Source: UBA6183 sp041302975 (lineage in GTDB: Bacteria > Bacteroidota > Bacteroidia > UKL13-3). Taken from it: 9,846 nt of DNA. Shown one piece after another: positions 1 through 7,261 of this stretch. Position 1 is the stretch's first letter. Each line of letters opens with the position of its first letter. Both the position numbers and the translations under genes were made by a program. The notes under the pieces were generated by a model, which worked only from the letters and a program-made list of their open reading frames with translations, had not been told where the DNA came from and did not search any database. The DNA is taken from positions 1-9,846 of the forward strand of contig JBFYQC010000191.1 of assembly GCA_041302975.1 (NCBI GenBank), given 5' to 3'.

Positions 1-180
1 GCATCAACTGTAACCGTTGTAGGTGTAGCAGAGCTATCAACACAACCATTGTTATCAGTTACAATTACTTTATAGTTTCCTGATGTAGTAACGATTAATG
101 ATGATGTGGTAACAGTATCAATATCATTTTTCTTCCATTGGTAAGAAACCCCATTACTATTTGATAAAGTTACAGAGCCA
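1..180 (-). repeat. Near-identical copy of the A-module segment at 2539-2718
   Basis: Base-by-base comparison with an offset of 2538 shows about 14 differences in 180 bp, roughly 92% identity. Similarity drops to about 75% over the adjoining 181-231. The encoded 60 residues differ at only three positions. The match may continue beyond the left edge. This is far closer than the general similarity between A modules, so the copying was recent. Confidence 0.85.
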
Positions 181-3100
181 CCATCACAAAATGCGGTAAC
201 CCCACTAGCAGTAATTGTAGCATCTGGCAAAGTATTTACTGTTATTGTCTGAATGCTGGATGTATCAACACAGCCAAATCCATTTTCTGCCACCACTTTG
301 TAATCTCCACTTGTTGATGCGGAGTAAGGATTTGTTGTTGAAACTTGGGTGCCATTTCTTAACCATTTATATCCGGCTGTACTTCCACTTCCGGTTAAAT
401 CAATAGTTTGTCCTTGACAAAAAGTTGTAGCACCACTGGGCGTAAGAACTGCAGTTGGAAGTGCATTCACGGTTAATGTGGCTATAATAGAAGGGGCTGA
501 GTTTCCACAAGTGTTTGTGGCAACTAAAGTATAGTCGGCCTCGTCACCACCTCCAACAACTAAGCCATCGGTTACCGCAGAAATGGTATATGAATTACTA
601 ATTGCTCCACCAATGTTGGTTCCGTCTCTTTTCCATTGGTATCCTGTAATTGGGTTTATTGATGTTGCAGTTGCTGTAAATGTTACTGCACTTCCTTCGC
701 AAATACTTTGCGAACTTGGATTAAGACTAAATGTTGGAACATTGTCTACTATTATTTCTGCATGGGTAGAGGTTGCCTCAGCACATAATGCTGTATTTTG
801 AACAACAGCCCTATATCTTGTAGTTTCGGTTAAACCACTAGCAGCATGTGATGTTGTAGTATTCGCAATACTTGTCCAAATAGTGAAAGGTGAAACAGCA
901 CTTTCCCATCTTACTACATTTCCAGTTCTTCCAGTTAAGGTCATGGTACCTGTGCTTCCTCCACTACATATAGTTGTACCACCACTTACTGTACCGCCAA
1001 CACTTGGTGGGGTAACAGCTATTTCTTCTTCAAAAGACGTAGCGCTCGGACAAGCACCACTTTGCACCACTGCTCTAAATTGGGTTGTTTGTGTTAGTGC
1101 GCCAGAGGTATATGTTGTTCCTGTGTGTGCAATTGGTGTCCATGTTACGAATGGCGATATTGCACTTTCCCATCCAGTTACAGTACCTGTTTGTCCTGCA
1201 AGTGTTAGTAATGGTGAATTGCTGCCACTGCAAACCGTGCCTGATGCAGCCGTAACTCCACCACCAACGGTAGCTGCAGAAACAGTTACCGCAATAGGTG
1301 TTGCCGTGGTTGATTGACAACCTGCAGCAGAGGTTACCCTAATGGTGTAATTACCTGAGGTTGTTGCGTTGTAACTACTGCTTTGTGCTCCCAAAATATC
1401 TATTCCTCCAGATATCCATTGATATGTACCTGTTTCTGCATTACTCAAAGTAACCGAACCGCCCGCACAAATATTAGTCGAACCTCCTGGTGTAATTGCA
1501 GAACTTGGTAGTGGATTTACTGTAAAAACGAATGGTGATGATGTTGCTGTACAACCATTAAGGTCTGCAATCAACACTTCGTAACTTCCAGATAGTGTAA
1601 GGGCTAGATTACGATTTGTTTCGCCCGACATGTTACTGCCATCTTTTTTCCATTGCCAACTTGCGTAGGCAGATGAGGATGTTCTGATATTTGCTGATAG
1701 CCCCTGGCAGATTGGATTAGTGCCCACGTTTTGCTGCACAGCTGGAGTTATTGCCGAATTAACAGTTAAACTGGCCGCAGAAGATAACACGTTGCTACAC
1801 GTTGCTGATTGAACTTCAACAGTATAGTTACCCGCATCTAATGCGGTTATGCTGGCAATATTATATGTGTTGCTATTTGCACTTGGAATGTTAGTTCCAT
1901 TAAATTTCCATTGGTATCCACTTACAGCGCCTGTTGCTGTTACACTAAAAGTAACCGATGAACCCACACATTTGGTATCTGGTGTAGGTTGAACTGTAAT
2001 ATTAATTGGGGCATCAACCACCACTTCGGTGTGGTTTGATTGTACATCGCTACAAGCGCCATTGCTTAGTACGGCCCTGAATCTGGTAGTTTCTGTTACT
2101 ACTCCTGATGTATAAGTTGAACTGGTGTTTACAATGTCCGACCAGGTATTAAAAGGACTAACGGTAGATTGCCATTTTGTAATGTTGCCTGTATGGCCAC
2201 TTAATGTTAACAATGCCGAGGTTCCTCCAGCGCATATTGTTGTACCTCCTGTAACGGCACCGGCAATCGGAACTGCGTCAACCGTTACAGTTGTAGTAGA
2301 TGAGTTATCAGAAGCACATGTTCCATTTTGCACTACAGCCCTAAATTGAGTAGTGGCGGTTAATGCGCCTGATGTATATGTTGCACTGGTATTTGCTATC
2401 GTATTCCATGAACTAAATGGTGACACAGCACTTTCCCAACTTGTAACACTACCGGTGTTCCCGCTTAAGGTTAATAAACCAGATGTACTTCCTTCGCAAA
2501 TGGTAGTGCCGCCTGTCACAGTTCCTGCAACAGTAGGCGCATCAACTGTAACAGTTGTAGGTGTAGCAGAGCTATCAACACAACCATTGTTATCCGTTAC
2601 AACAACTTTATAGCTTCCTGATGTAGTAACGATTAATGATGATGTGGTAACTGTATCAATATCATTTTTTTTCCATTGGTATGAAACGCCATTACTATTT
2701 GATAGAGTCACAGAACTTCCATCACAGAATGTTGTAGCTCCGCTGGTTGAAATTGTAGCATTAGGCAAAGTGTTTACAGTAACTAACGTTGCACTTGAAG
2801 TTGCAGAGCAACCATTACCATCAGTAACCACAACACTATAACTGCCCGATGTTGTTGCTGAATAAGGGTTTGATGTTGATTCATCAACACCACCTTTTTT
2901 CCATTGGTAAGTATTGCCTAATGGTGCTTCTAAATTAACATTACTACCTTGACAGAATGTTGTTGAACCGCTTGGTGTTATTGTTGCACTAGGTAATGAG
3001 TTTACTGTTAATGAAGCCGCACTTGATGTTGTGGCACCACAAGTATTTATTACATCTACGGTATAGCTTCCTGCATCTGATAATGCAACATTTGCAATAG

Positions 3101-4844
3101 TGTATGTATTGCTTGTTTCTCCTATAATTGCTGAACCGCCTTTCTTCCATTGGAAACTAGTGGCACCTGTTGCAGTAACATTGAATACCGCACTTGTACC
3201 CTCACATCTAGCAATTGCTGTAGGTTGTGATGTAATATTAGGCAAAGAGTTTACTGCAATAATTGCTGCTGATGAGAATGATTCAGCGCAAACTCCACTT
3301 TTAACAACGGCCCTAAAATGCGTGGTCTCAGTTAAATTACCTGACGTAAATGTATTAGTTGTAATTGCTGTATCTGTCCAACTAGAAAATGGCGAAGTGC
3401 TATACTGCCATTTTTCAGTGTTTCCTGTTTGTCCACTAAGTGTTAGTAAACCCGAATTGTTACCTGCACAAATAGTAGTGCTTCCGCTAACACTTCCTCC
3501 TACAGAGGAAGGGTCAACCGTTACTGTAGTTGATGTTGAGCTATCTAATAAGCATGCTCCACTTTGTACTATTGCTCTGAATTGAGTGGTTGTTGCAAGT
3601 ATTGCAGAAGTATGTGTTGTTGTAGTATTAGCAATTGTACTCCATGATACTCCACCGTTTGTTGAGTTTTCCCAACGTATAACATTTCCAGTGTTTCCAC
3701 TTAAAGTTAATAAGTTAGAGGTATTTCCTTCACATATGGTGTTACCTCCAGTAACGGTTCCAGGTACTGTTTGTGCATCTACGGTGACAATGGATGGGCT
3801 AGAGGTTGTTGCTGTGCAACCGTTACCATCAGTAACCGTTACGGTATAACTGCCTGCAGTGGTTGCATTGTATGAGTTACTTGTTGCTCCACCTATTGGT
3901 GTTCCATTCTCTTTCCAAACATATGATGTTCCATTGCTATTACTTAATGTAACACTTCCGCCATTGCAAAGTGCCAGCGAGCCGCTTTCGGTTATGTTTG
4001 CGTTTGGAAGCGGATTTACAGTTACAGTTATATTATTTGAGGTTGCTGAAGTGCACGTTCCACTCTGAACTACTGCTCTGTAAAACGTTGTTTGAGTAGG
4101 TTCTCCAGGATTGTATGTATCACTTGTATTAACAATTGGAGTCCAAATTGTACCATTGGTTGATGACTCCCAACGTACAATATCACCTGTAAAGCCTGTT
4201 AAAGTTAATGTTGGCGCAGTAGCGCCAATACAAATAGCCGATGCACCAGTTAAAGTTCCGGCTACTGTTGTAGGAAAAACAGTTACAGTGTTGGTGTCTG
4301 ATGTTATGGCGCAACCTAAACCTACACTATTATCCGTTACTTCTACTGAATAGTTACCAGATGAAGTCGCTGTATAATTACTGAATGTAGCACTTGGTAT
4401 ATTAGCACCGTTTAGTTTCCATTGAAAAGTATAGTTTACGCTACTATCAGCAGTTAACGTCACGTTATTGCCTGTACAAAAATTTAATACCCCAGATAAT
4501 GTTACTCCTACAGTGGGAGATACAGTAATCGCAACACCGGCCGCTGTTTTCGAGCAAAAGTTTACTGTATCTGTAACCTTTACAGTATAGAAACCCGCTT
4601 GGGTTACCAATAATGTGCTAGTGTTTCCACCAACAGCCACACCAAAGTTTTTCCACTCATATTTAAGGTCGTTGGGTCCACCGGTAACATTTGCAGTTAA
4701 AGTTGAACTTCCTCCAGGACAAAATTTTGTAGTGGATGCACCAATGTTAACAGCGGTAGGACATTGCGCGTTTACATGAACATTTAAAAACGTTAGTGCT
4801 AAAACAAAAAATAGGCTAAACCTCTTGGGAATACTATACATCAT
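1..4844 (-). CDS. Giant secreted Ig/PKD-module repeat protein (adhesin-like), 3' end outside window
   Basis: The frame is open from ATG at 4844 to the left edge: 1614 full codons, no stop. ATG at 4841 is an equally possible start. Residues 1-26 form a signal peptide: a basic start (PKR), a hydrophobic core (LFFVLALTFL) and a VNA-Q cleavage site. Residues 28 onward are 19 modules of about 80 residues. Type A has FCxGxSVTL, YQWKK, SGSYxVxVTDxNGC and ends TVTV(N/D). Type B has GTVTGGTTICxGxxS, LTLSGxTG, WES or WQS, and TTQFRAVVQxGxC. Type C is closer to classical Ig, with CEGxxVxFxVTATG, YQWK and DAGxYTV. Order: A A B, then A B B C A three times, then A. Each module has two Cys, probably a disulfide. 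Such arrays occur in Bacteroidota surface proteins exported by T9SS, often ending in a gliding-motility-type C-terminal domain; that end is outside the window. An adhesion or matrix role is inferred. No enzymatic motif is seen. Confidence 0.93.
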   Translation of the reverse strand, partial: MMYSIPKRFSLFFVLALTFLNVHVNAQCPTAVNIGASTTKFCPGGSSTLTANVTGGPNDLKYEWKNFGVAVGGNTSTLLVTQAGFYTVKVTDTVNFCSKTAAGVAITVSPTVGVTLSGVLNFCTGNNVTLTADSSVNYTFQWKLNGANIPSATFSNYTATSSGNYSVEVTDNSVGLGCAITSDTNTVTVFPTTVAGTLTGASAICIGATAPTLTLTGFTGDIVRWESSTNGTIWTPIVNTSDTYNPGEPTQTTFYRAVVQSGTCTSATSNNITVTVNPLPNANITESGSLALCNGGSVTLSNSNGTSYVWKENGTPIGGATSNSYNATTAGSYTVTVTDGNGCTATTSSPSIVTVDAQTVPGTVTGGNTICEGNTSNLLTLSGNTGNVIRWENSTNGGVSWSTIANTTTTHTSAILATTTQFRAIVQSGACLLDSSTSTTVTVDPSSVGGSVSGSTTICAGNNSGLLTLSGQTGNTEKWQYSTSPFSSWTDTAITTNTFTSGNLTETTHFRAVVKSGVCAESFSSAAIIAVNSLPNITSQPTAIARCEGTSAVFNVTATGATSFQWKKGGSAIIGETSNTYTIANVALSDAGSYTVDVINTCGATTSSAASLTVNSLPSATITPSGSTTFCQGSNVNLEAPLGNTYQWKKGGVDESTSNPYSATTSGSYSVVVTDGNGCSATSSATLVTVNTLPNATISTSGATTFCDGSSVTLSNSNGVSYQWKKNDIDTVTTSSLIVTTSGSYKVVVTDNNGCVDSSATPTTVTVDAPTVAGTVTGGTTICEGSTSGLLTLSGNTGSVTSWESAVSPFSSWNTIANTSATYTSGALTATTQFRAVVQNGTCASDNSSTTTVTVDAVPIAGAVTGGTTICAGGTSALLTLSGHTGNITKWQSTVSPFNTWSDIVNTSSTYTSGVVTETTRFRAVLSNGACSDVQSNHTEVVVDAPINITVQPTPDTKCVGSSVTFSVTATGAVSGYQWKFNGTNIPSANSNTYNIASITALDAGNYTVEVQSATCSNVLSSAASLTVNSAITPAVQQNVGTNPICQGLSANIRTSSSAYASWQWKKDGSNMSGETNRNLALTLSGSYEVLIADLNGCTATSSPFVFTVNPLPSSAITPGGSTNICAGGSVTLSNAETGTYQWISGGIDILGAQSSSYNATTSGNYTIRVTSAAGCQSTTATPIAVTVSAATVGGGVTAASGTVCSGSNSPLLTLAGQTGTVTGWESAISPFVTWTPIAHTGTTYTSGALTQTTQFRAVVQSGACPSATSFEEEIAVTPPSVGGTVSGGTTICSGGSTGTMTLTGRTGNVVRWESAVSPFTIWTSIANTTTSHAASGLTETTRYRAVVQNTALCAEATSTHAEIIVDNVPTFSLNPSSQSICEGSAVTFTATATSINPITGYQWKRDGTNIGGAISNSYTISAVTDGLVVGGGDEADYTLVATNTCGNSAPSIIATLTVNALPTAVLTPSGATTFCQGQTIDLTGSGSTAGYKWLRNGTQVSTTNPYSASTSGDYKVVAENGFGCVDTSSIQTITVNTLPDATITASGVTAFCDGGSVTLSNSNGVSYQWKKNDIDTVTTSSLIVTTSGNYKVIVTDNNGCVDSSATPTTVTVD
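231..1511 (-). repeat. Higher-order repeat turn 3 (modules A-B-B-C-A)
   Basis: Third turn, residues 1112-1538 (1281 bp, 427 codons): A (LPSSAITPGG), B (VGGGVTAASG), B (VGGTVSGG), C (NPSSQSICEG) and A (LPTAVLTPSG). The C module carries a short Gly/Asp insertion (VVGGGDEADY), which accounts for part of its extra length over the other turns. A fourth turn begins at 230 and leaves the window. Confidence 0.8.
1512..2768 (-). repeat. Higher-order repeat turn 2 (modules A-B-B-C-A)
   Basis: Second turn, residues 693-1111 (1257 bp, 419 codons). It has the same module order as its neighbours: A (LPNATISTSG), B (VAGTVTGG), B (IAGAVTGG), C (QPTPDTKCVG) and a divergent A (PAVQQNVGTNPICQG). Its first A module is nearly the same as the last A module visible at the left edge. 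Confidence 0.8.
2539..2718 (-). repeat. Partner copy of the 1-180 A-module segment
   Basis: Second member of the recent duplicate pair, inside the first A module of repeat turn 2. Shared landmarks on the coding strand include YQWKKNDIDTVTTSSL and DNNGCVDSSATPTT, both also found at the left edge. The pair is exactly two super-repeat turns apart (2538 bp). Confidence 0.85.
2769..4010 (-). repeat. Higher-order repeat turn 1 (modules A-B-B-C-A)
   Basis: First full turn of the five-module super-repeat, residues 279-692 (1242 bp, 414 codons). It starts at the LPNANITESG module and ends just before LPNATISTSG. Two B modules begin VPGTVTGG and VGGSVSGS. They are followed by a C module (QPTAIARCEG) and an A module (LPSATITPSG). 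The length is a multiple of three, so gain or loss of a turn would keep the frame. Confidence 0.8.
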
Positions 4845-4861
4845 ACGGAAACAATTTATTG

Positions 4862-4891
4862 CAAAGTTATTATATTCAGTACGTTAATAAA
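4862..4891 (-). promoter_or_regulatory. Predicted Bacteroidota-type promoter of the giant adhesin gene
   Basis: On the minus strand TAACTTTG (4869-4862) is an exact match to the -7 consensus TAnnTTTG. TTTA (4891-4888), one base off the -33 TTTG element, lies 18 bases upstream. Transcription would start near 4855, giving a leader of only about ten bases before ATG 4844. No Shine-Dalgarno motif is present, which is common in this phylum. Position and fit to the consensus are the only evidence. Confidence 0.5.
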
Positions 4892-4991
4892 GCCATATAG
4901 GAAATTAGTTAAATTAAATAATATATACCTATAGGATATTAAATACTTGAAAAACAATAATATACGATAATTAATCTTTAAAAACCCGTTA

Positions 4992-5033
4992 CTATTTTCT
5001 AAAATAGAACAATTATTATACAAAATAGAACAA
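4992..5033. repeat. Small palindrome plus direct repeat of AAAATAGAACAA
   Basis: CTATTTT-CT-AAAATAG (4992-5007) is a perfect 7-bp inverted repeat. AAAATAGAACAA occurs at 5001 and again at 5022, 21 bp apart (two helical turns). It sits about 100-130 bp upstream of the predicted adhesin promoter, where an activator could bind. In such AT-rich DNA it could also be chance. Confidence 0.35.
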
Positions 5034-5178
5034 CTTATAATGTAAAATCAACTGCTTAAATACAAATTTTACGCTAATTCACATGCATGGTGATTGTACT
5101 TAATTAATTATGTATTAAAAATTGGGGTGAACAGAATCTAAAAAACTAAGATTTAACAAGTCAGCTTTTGTTGCTAGA

Positions 5179-5797
5179 TTAGTTGAGTTTTAAAATCAAG
5201 CAGTACTTTTGTTTGGGTAAATTGTTTTACCACTATTGTCTAATTTTTGAAATCGGTTAGTTTGTCCGTATTACTAGTATTTAGGCAATACTTTTATAAT
5301 TGTAATCTTGAACAATTCCGTTTAAAATTTCTTTTTTGTTCATGCAATAAAGAGTTTTCGTTTTTCATTCGCATACGTTATCTGCAAACTTAAGACGCTT
5401 TTATGTATCAATAAATTCAATCCCCTAAATTTGTTTTATTACGTATTTATTTTGTAATAAATTACCTGTAGCACCTAATTTAATAGCATTAAATAGTTTA
5501 GCATAGTTTTTAAAATAGTGTGCATTATTAATAAACGGGTCTGTGTTTTTTATGCAGCTTTAATAGCATTTAATTTGGCCAGAAAAACCAATAATTACAT
5601 CTTTAGAATAGATACTTTTCACTAGAGTAAACACGATTGGATTATTTACAACCAATGATGGTAGTTTTTAACTTGGTAGAAATATTTTTATAAAAGGATT
5701 TTATATCATGGGTGTTAAGTTATGTAATTTAAAAAGTTGTTAATATTTCTTCTTCACGCAATGTTGAGTTTACAACTACCATTAAGTTACAATCCAT
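5179..5797 (-). pseudogene. Decayed NarL/LuxR-family response regulator remnant
   Basis: Minus-strand fragments appear in the order and roughly the spacing of a receiver plus LuxR helix-turn-helix protein. (i) 5782-5750 encodes MVVVNSTLREE, like the receiver N-terminus (VDDSTLxRE). (ii) In a shifted frame, 5664-5641 encodes LPSLVVNN at the place of PDLVVMD, so the acceptor Asp would be lost. (iii) 5625-5581 encodes LVKSIYSKDVIIGFS. (iv) 5496-5455 encodes LFNAIKLGATGNLL, like the receiver end AGATGYLLK. (v) 5337-5284 encodes KEILNGIVQDYNYKSIA, which aligns without gaps to the LuxR HTH pattern EVLxLIAxGxSNKEIA. Fragments iv and v are 48 codons apart, close to intact proteins. Fragments ii-v share one frame interrupted by stops at 5562-5560, 5427-5425, 5367-5365 and, just after v, 5283-5281. 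Recognition is by eye; chance similarity of single fragments is possible, but their order argues against it. Confidence 0.5.
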
Positions 5798-6056
5798 TGC
5801 TTTTGCTCTCAATACTTTATTGTTTTATTTTTTGCAAACGTTTACATCAAATCTTTCTGTACAATCGATAATTTAAAAGTACAGAGACTCCTTAAATTTT
5901 TAGTGAGTATTCTAAAAAGTATTTTGTACGAAACGATTATTTTTAAGATGAGAATTAACGTTGCTCATGTTACAATATTTATAATAAAGAGCAAAGTTTT
6001 CATGCTTCTCTCTAAATGACTAGTGCAGGTAATTTTAATATACAGCATTTAACGTA

Positions 6057-6087
6057 TTTACCAAGAATATTATTTACCACAGTTTTG
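6057..6087 (+). promoter_or_regulatory. Possible promoter of the 338-aa T9SS cargo gene
   Basis: CAGTTTTG (6080-6087) matches the Bacteroidota -7 element TAnnTTTG except for the first base. TTTA (6057-6060), near the -33 TTTG element, is 19 bases upstream. The predicted start is near 6094, leaving a leader of about 33 bases that would include the CCCTTAACTAATAA motif. Confidence 0.35.
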
Positions 6088-6108
6088 TGTAAATAAAAAA
6101 CAAACAAC

Positions 6109-6122
6109 CCCTTAACTAATAA
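6109..6122 (+). promoter_or_regulatory. Shared 5' leader motif, copy 1
   Basis: CCCTTAACTAATAA ends four bases before ATG 6127. The same 14-mer precedes the next gene (7245-7258). There is no purine-rich Shine-Dalgarno sequence; the A-rich tract directly before the ATG is typical of Bacteroidota initiation regions. Confidence 0.55.
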
Positions 6123-6126
6123 TAAA

Positions 6127-7143
6127 ATGAAAAAACTATTACTAACAATTAAAAGTATGTTACTATTTACAGTAGCAGCTTTTGCACAATTTTCAGCATC
6201 AAGTATTTGGAGTCTTAACCAATACGTAGATCCTATGCCACACAATACCGTTAGTTTGGCTGGAATAAATATGCAAGTAACGTATAACCCAAGTGGCGTT
6301 CCATTAAACGGGCTATCAACTGCGCCTATGGGATTTCCTACATTCAGAATTACAAGCACTGTAAACGGAAATGTTACTGAATGTATTTCATCCGAAAAAG
6401 AGGGTAACGACCCTTGGGAAAACAAAGAGCGTGCAATATTTGAAAACGATGGTACAAATGATACGGCTATTACCATGGCTGAAAGCAATGATGGTGTAAA
6501 CTTCGAACTAAGATCAAAAAGAGTGAATGAAAGAGATGCAGCAAACCTAATTAGCAGTTTAAATTATTCTTATTCGGCTGTTAATGGTTGGGTGCTGCAG
6601 AACAAACAATTTTATTATTTTAATAACAATAGAATAGATTCTATTGTAGCATACAATTATAGCGGAGCCGATTCTAGCAAACGTTCATTCAGATATTATT
6701 ACTACTCTAACGGTTTAGACTCGTGTCTTGAATTTGGTAAACAAACAGGCGCTACCGAGTTTGTGGTTGGATACAAATATGTAGTGTTGCAAAAAGATAA
6801 TGGCAAAACAAAACAATGGGCCATTGAGCAAAGATCTGAAGATGGTTCATTCAGACGTAATGGTACTATAACATACAGCAACGGTCCTGCTTCATCTGTT
6901 AATAAATATGAACTGAATAACAACCTTTCTGTTTACCCTAACCCAACAAATAACACACTGCAATTAAATTTTTCAGAAAACAATCAGGTAAAATCTGCTA
7001 CTGTTTTAAACCTTAATGGCCAAAAATTAATGGAGTTTAGCGGTGTATCAAACCTTGATGTTAGTGCGCTTTCTAACGGATTGTACTTTATACAAGTATT
7101 AAGTAATAACGGTATACATACTCAAAAATTTATCAAACAATAA
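6127..7143 (+). CDS. Secreted protein with T9SS type A C-terminal sorting domain
   Basis: The product is 338 aa. Residues 1-20 are a signal peptide (MKKLLLTIK, a hydrophobic stretch, AFA-Q cleavage). Residues about 266-338 are a typical type IX sorting tail: VYPNPTNNTLQL at 269, VLNLNGQKL, LDVSALSNGLYFIQV, and a final basic KFIKQ. In this family the tail directs export across the outer membrane and is then usually removed. The middle (about 21-265) matches no family I recognise. It is rich in Asn, Ser and Tyr, with beta-strand-like segments such as IDSIVAYNYSG, FRYYYYSNGLDS and WAIEQRSEDGSF. ATG 6127 is chosen because the signal peptide begins there and it follows the leader motif shared with the next gene. 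The minus-strand frame at 6012-6488 is its shadow. The product is probably extracellular or surface-bound; function unknown. Confidence 0.93.
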   Translation: MKKLLLTIKSMLLFTVAAFAQFSASSIWSLNQYVDPMPHNTVSLAGINMQVTYNPSGVPLNGLSTAPMGFPTFRITSTVNGNVTECISSEKEGNDPWENKERAIFENDGTNDTAITMAESNDGVNFELRSKRVNERDAANLISSLNYSYSAVNGWVLQNKQFYYFNNNRIDSIVAYNYSGADSSKRSFRYYYYSNGLDSCLEFGKQTGATEFVVGYKYVVLQKDNGKTKQWAIEQRSEDGSFRRNGTITYSNGPASSVNKYELNNNLSVYPNPTNNTLQLNFSENNQVKSATVLNLNGQKLMEFSGVSNLDVSALSNGLYFIQVLSNNGIHTQKFIKQ

Positions 7144-7150
7144 ATCTGCT

Positions 7151-7188
7151 CCAATCATTTTCGGATTTTACCCCGAAAGTGAAATTGG
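7151..7188 (+). terminator. Hairpin directly after the T9SS cargo gene
   Basis: CCAAT (7151-7155) pairs with ATTGG (7184-7188). After a small bulge, CATTTTCGG (7156-7164) pairs with CCGAAAGTG (7173-7181) including one G-U pair, with an eight-base loop. It begins eight bases after the stop codon. No T tract follows, so it may protect the mRNA 3' end rather than terminate. Confidence 0.5.
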
Positions 7189-7200
7189 TGGTTATTGTGA

Positions 7201-7230
7201 AGAGTCGGGTTTTGTGCCCGGCTCTTATTT
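7201..7230 (+). terminator. Rho-independent terminator-like hairpin
   Basis: AGAGTCGGG (7201-7209) pairs with CCCGGCTCT (7217-7225) over nine base pairs with one G-U pair and a seven-base loop, followed by TATTT. The T tract is weak, so termination may be partial, allowing read-through into the lipoprotein gene 32 bases further on. Confidence 0.65.
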
Positions 7231-7244
7231 AAAACAAATACAAA

Positions 7245-7258
7245 CCCTTAACTAATAA
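7245..7258 (+). promoter_or_regulatory. Shared 5' leader motif, copy 2
   Basis: CCCTTAACTAATAA again, three bases before ATG 7262, preceded by a similar ACAAA-rich stretch and followed by ATGAAAAAACT as in copy 1. I see no good TAnnTTTG element between the preceding terminator hairpin and this ATG. Confidence 0.55.
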
Positions 7259-7261
7259 AAA

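Larger units (their letters stand above)
4892..6056. other. Long AT-rich divergent intergenic region
   Basis: This stretch lies between the minus-strand adhesin and the plus-strand T9SS cargo gene. Apart from the small repeats near 5000 and the pseudogene remnant at 5179-5797, I see no intact gene, tRNA, terminator hairpin or mobile-element end. Short frames such as 5761-5871 plus (36 codons) have no leader signal. The remainder (4900-4990, 5034-5178, 5800-6050) is low-complexity A/T sequence, perhaps also decayed coding DNA. Confidence 0.6.

Noticed and set aside
583..4353. Series of plus-strand open frames of 65-161 codons with repeated VVPPVTVP-like strings (e.g. 883-1317, 3100-3585, 3586-3849).
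   Set aside because: They are antisense images of the repeat modules: the Gly/Thr/Val-rich motif GTVTGGTT reads as Pro/Val strings on the other strand. None has a leader signal, and the minus frame is continuous through all of them.
1..4763. Regular repeats considered as a CRISPR array or a satellite.
   Set aside because: The period is about 250 bp per module and 1.25 kb per block, the repeats are divergent and keep an open reading frame throughout. They are protein-domain repeats.
5761..5871. Plus-strand 36-codon hydrophobic frame (MLSLQLPLSY...) as a small membrane protein.
   Set aside because: No promoter or initiation signal, no neighbour relation, and the opposite strand carries the better explanation (decayed regulator fragments).
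4845..6126. Long intergenic region considered as an insertion sequence or integrated element.
   Set aside because: I found no terminal inverted repeats, target duplications, transposase motif or tRNA gene; the recognisable fragments fit a regulator remnant better.
6012..6488. Minus-strand frame of 158 codons overlapping the start of the T9SS cargo gene.
   Set aside because: It lies opposite a clear signal peptide gene, has no promoter or initiation signal, and its composition is that of a complement of coding DNA.
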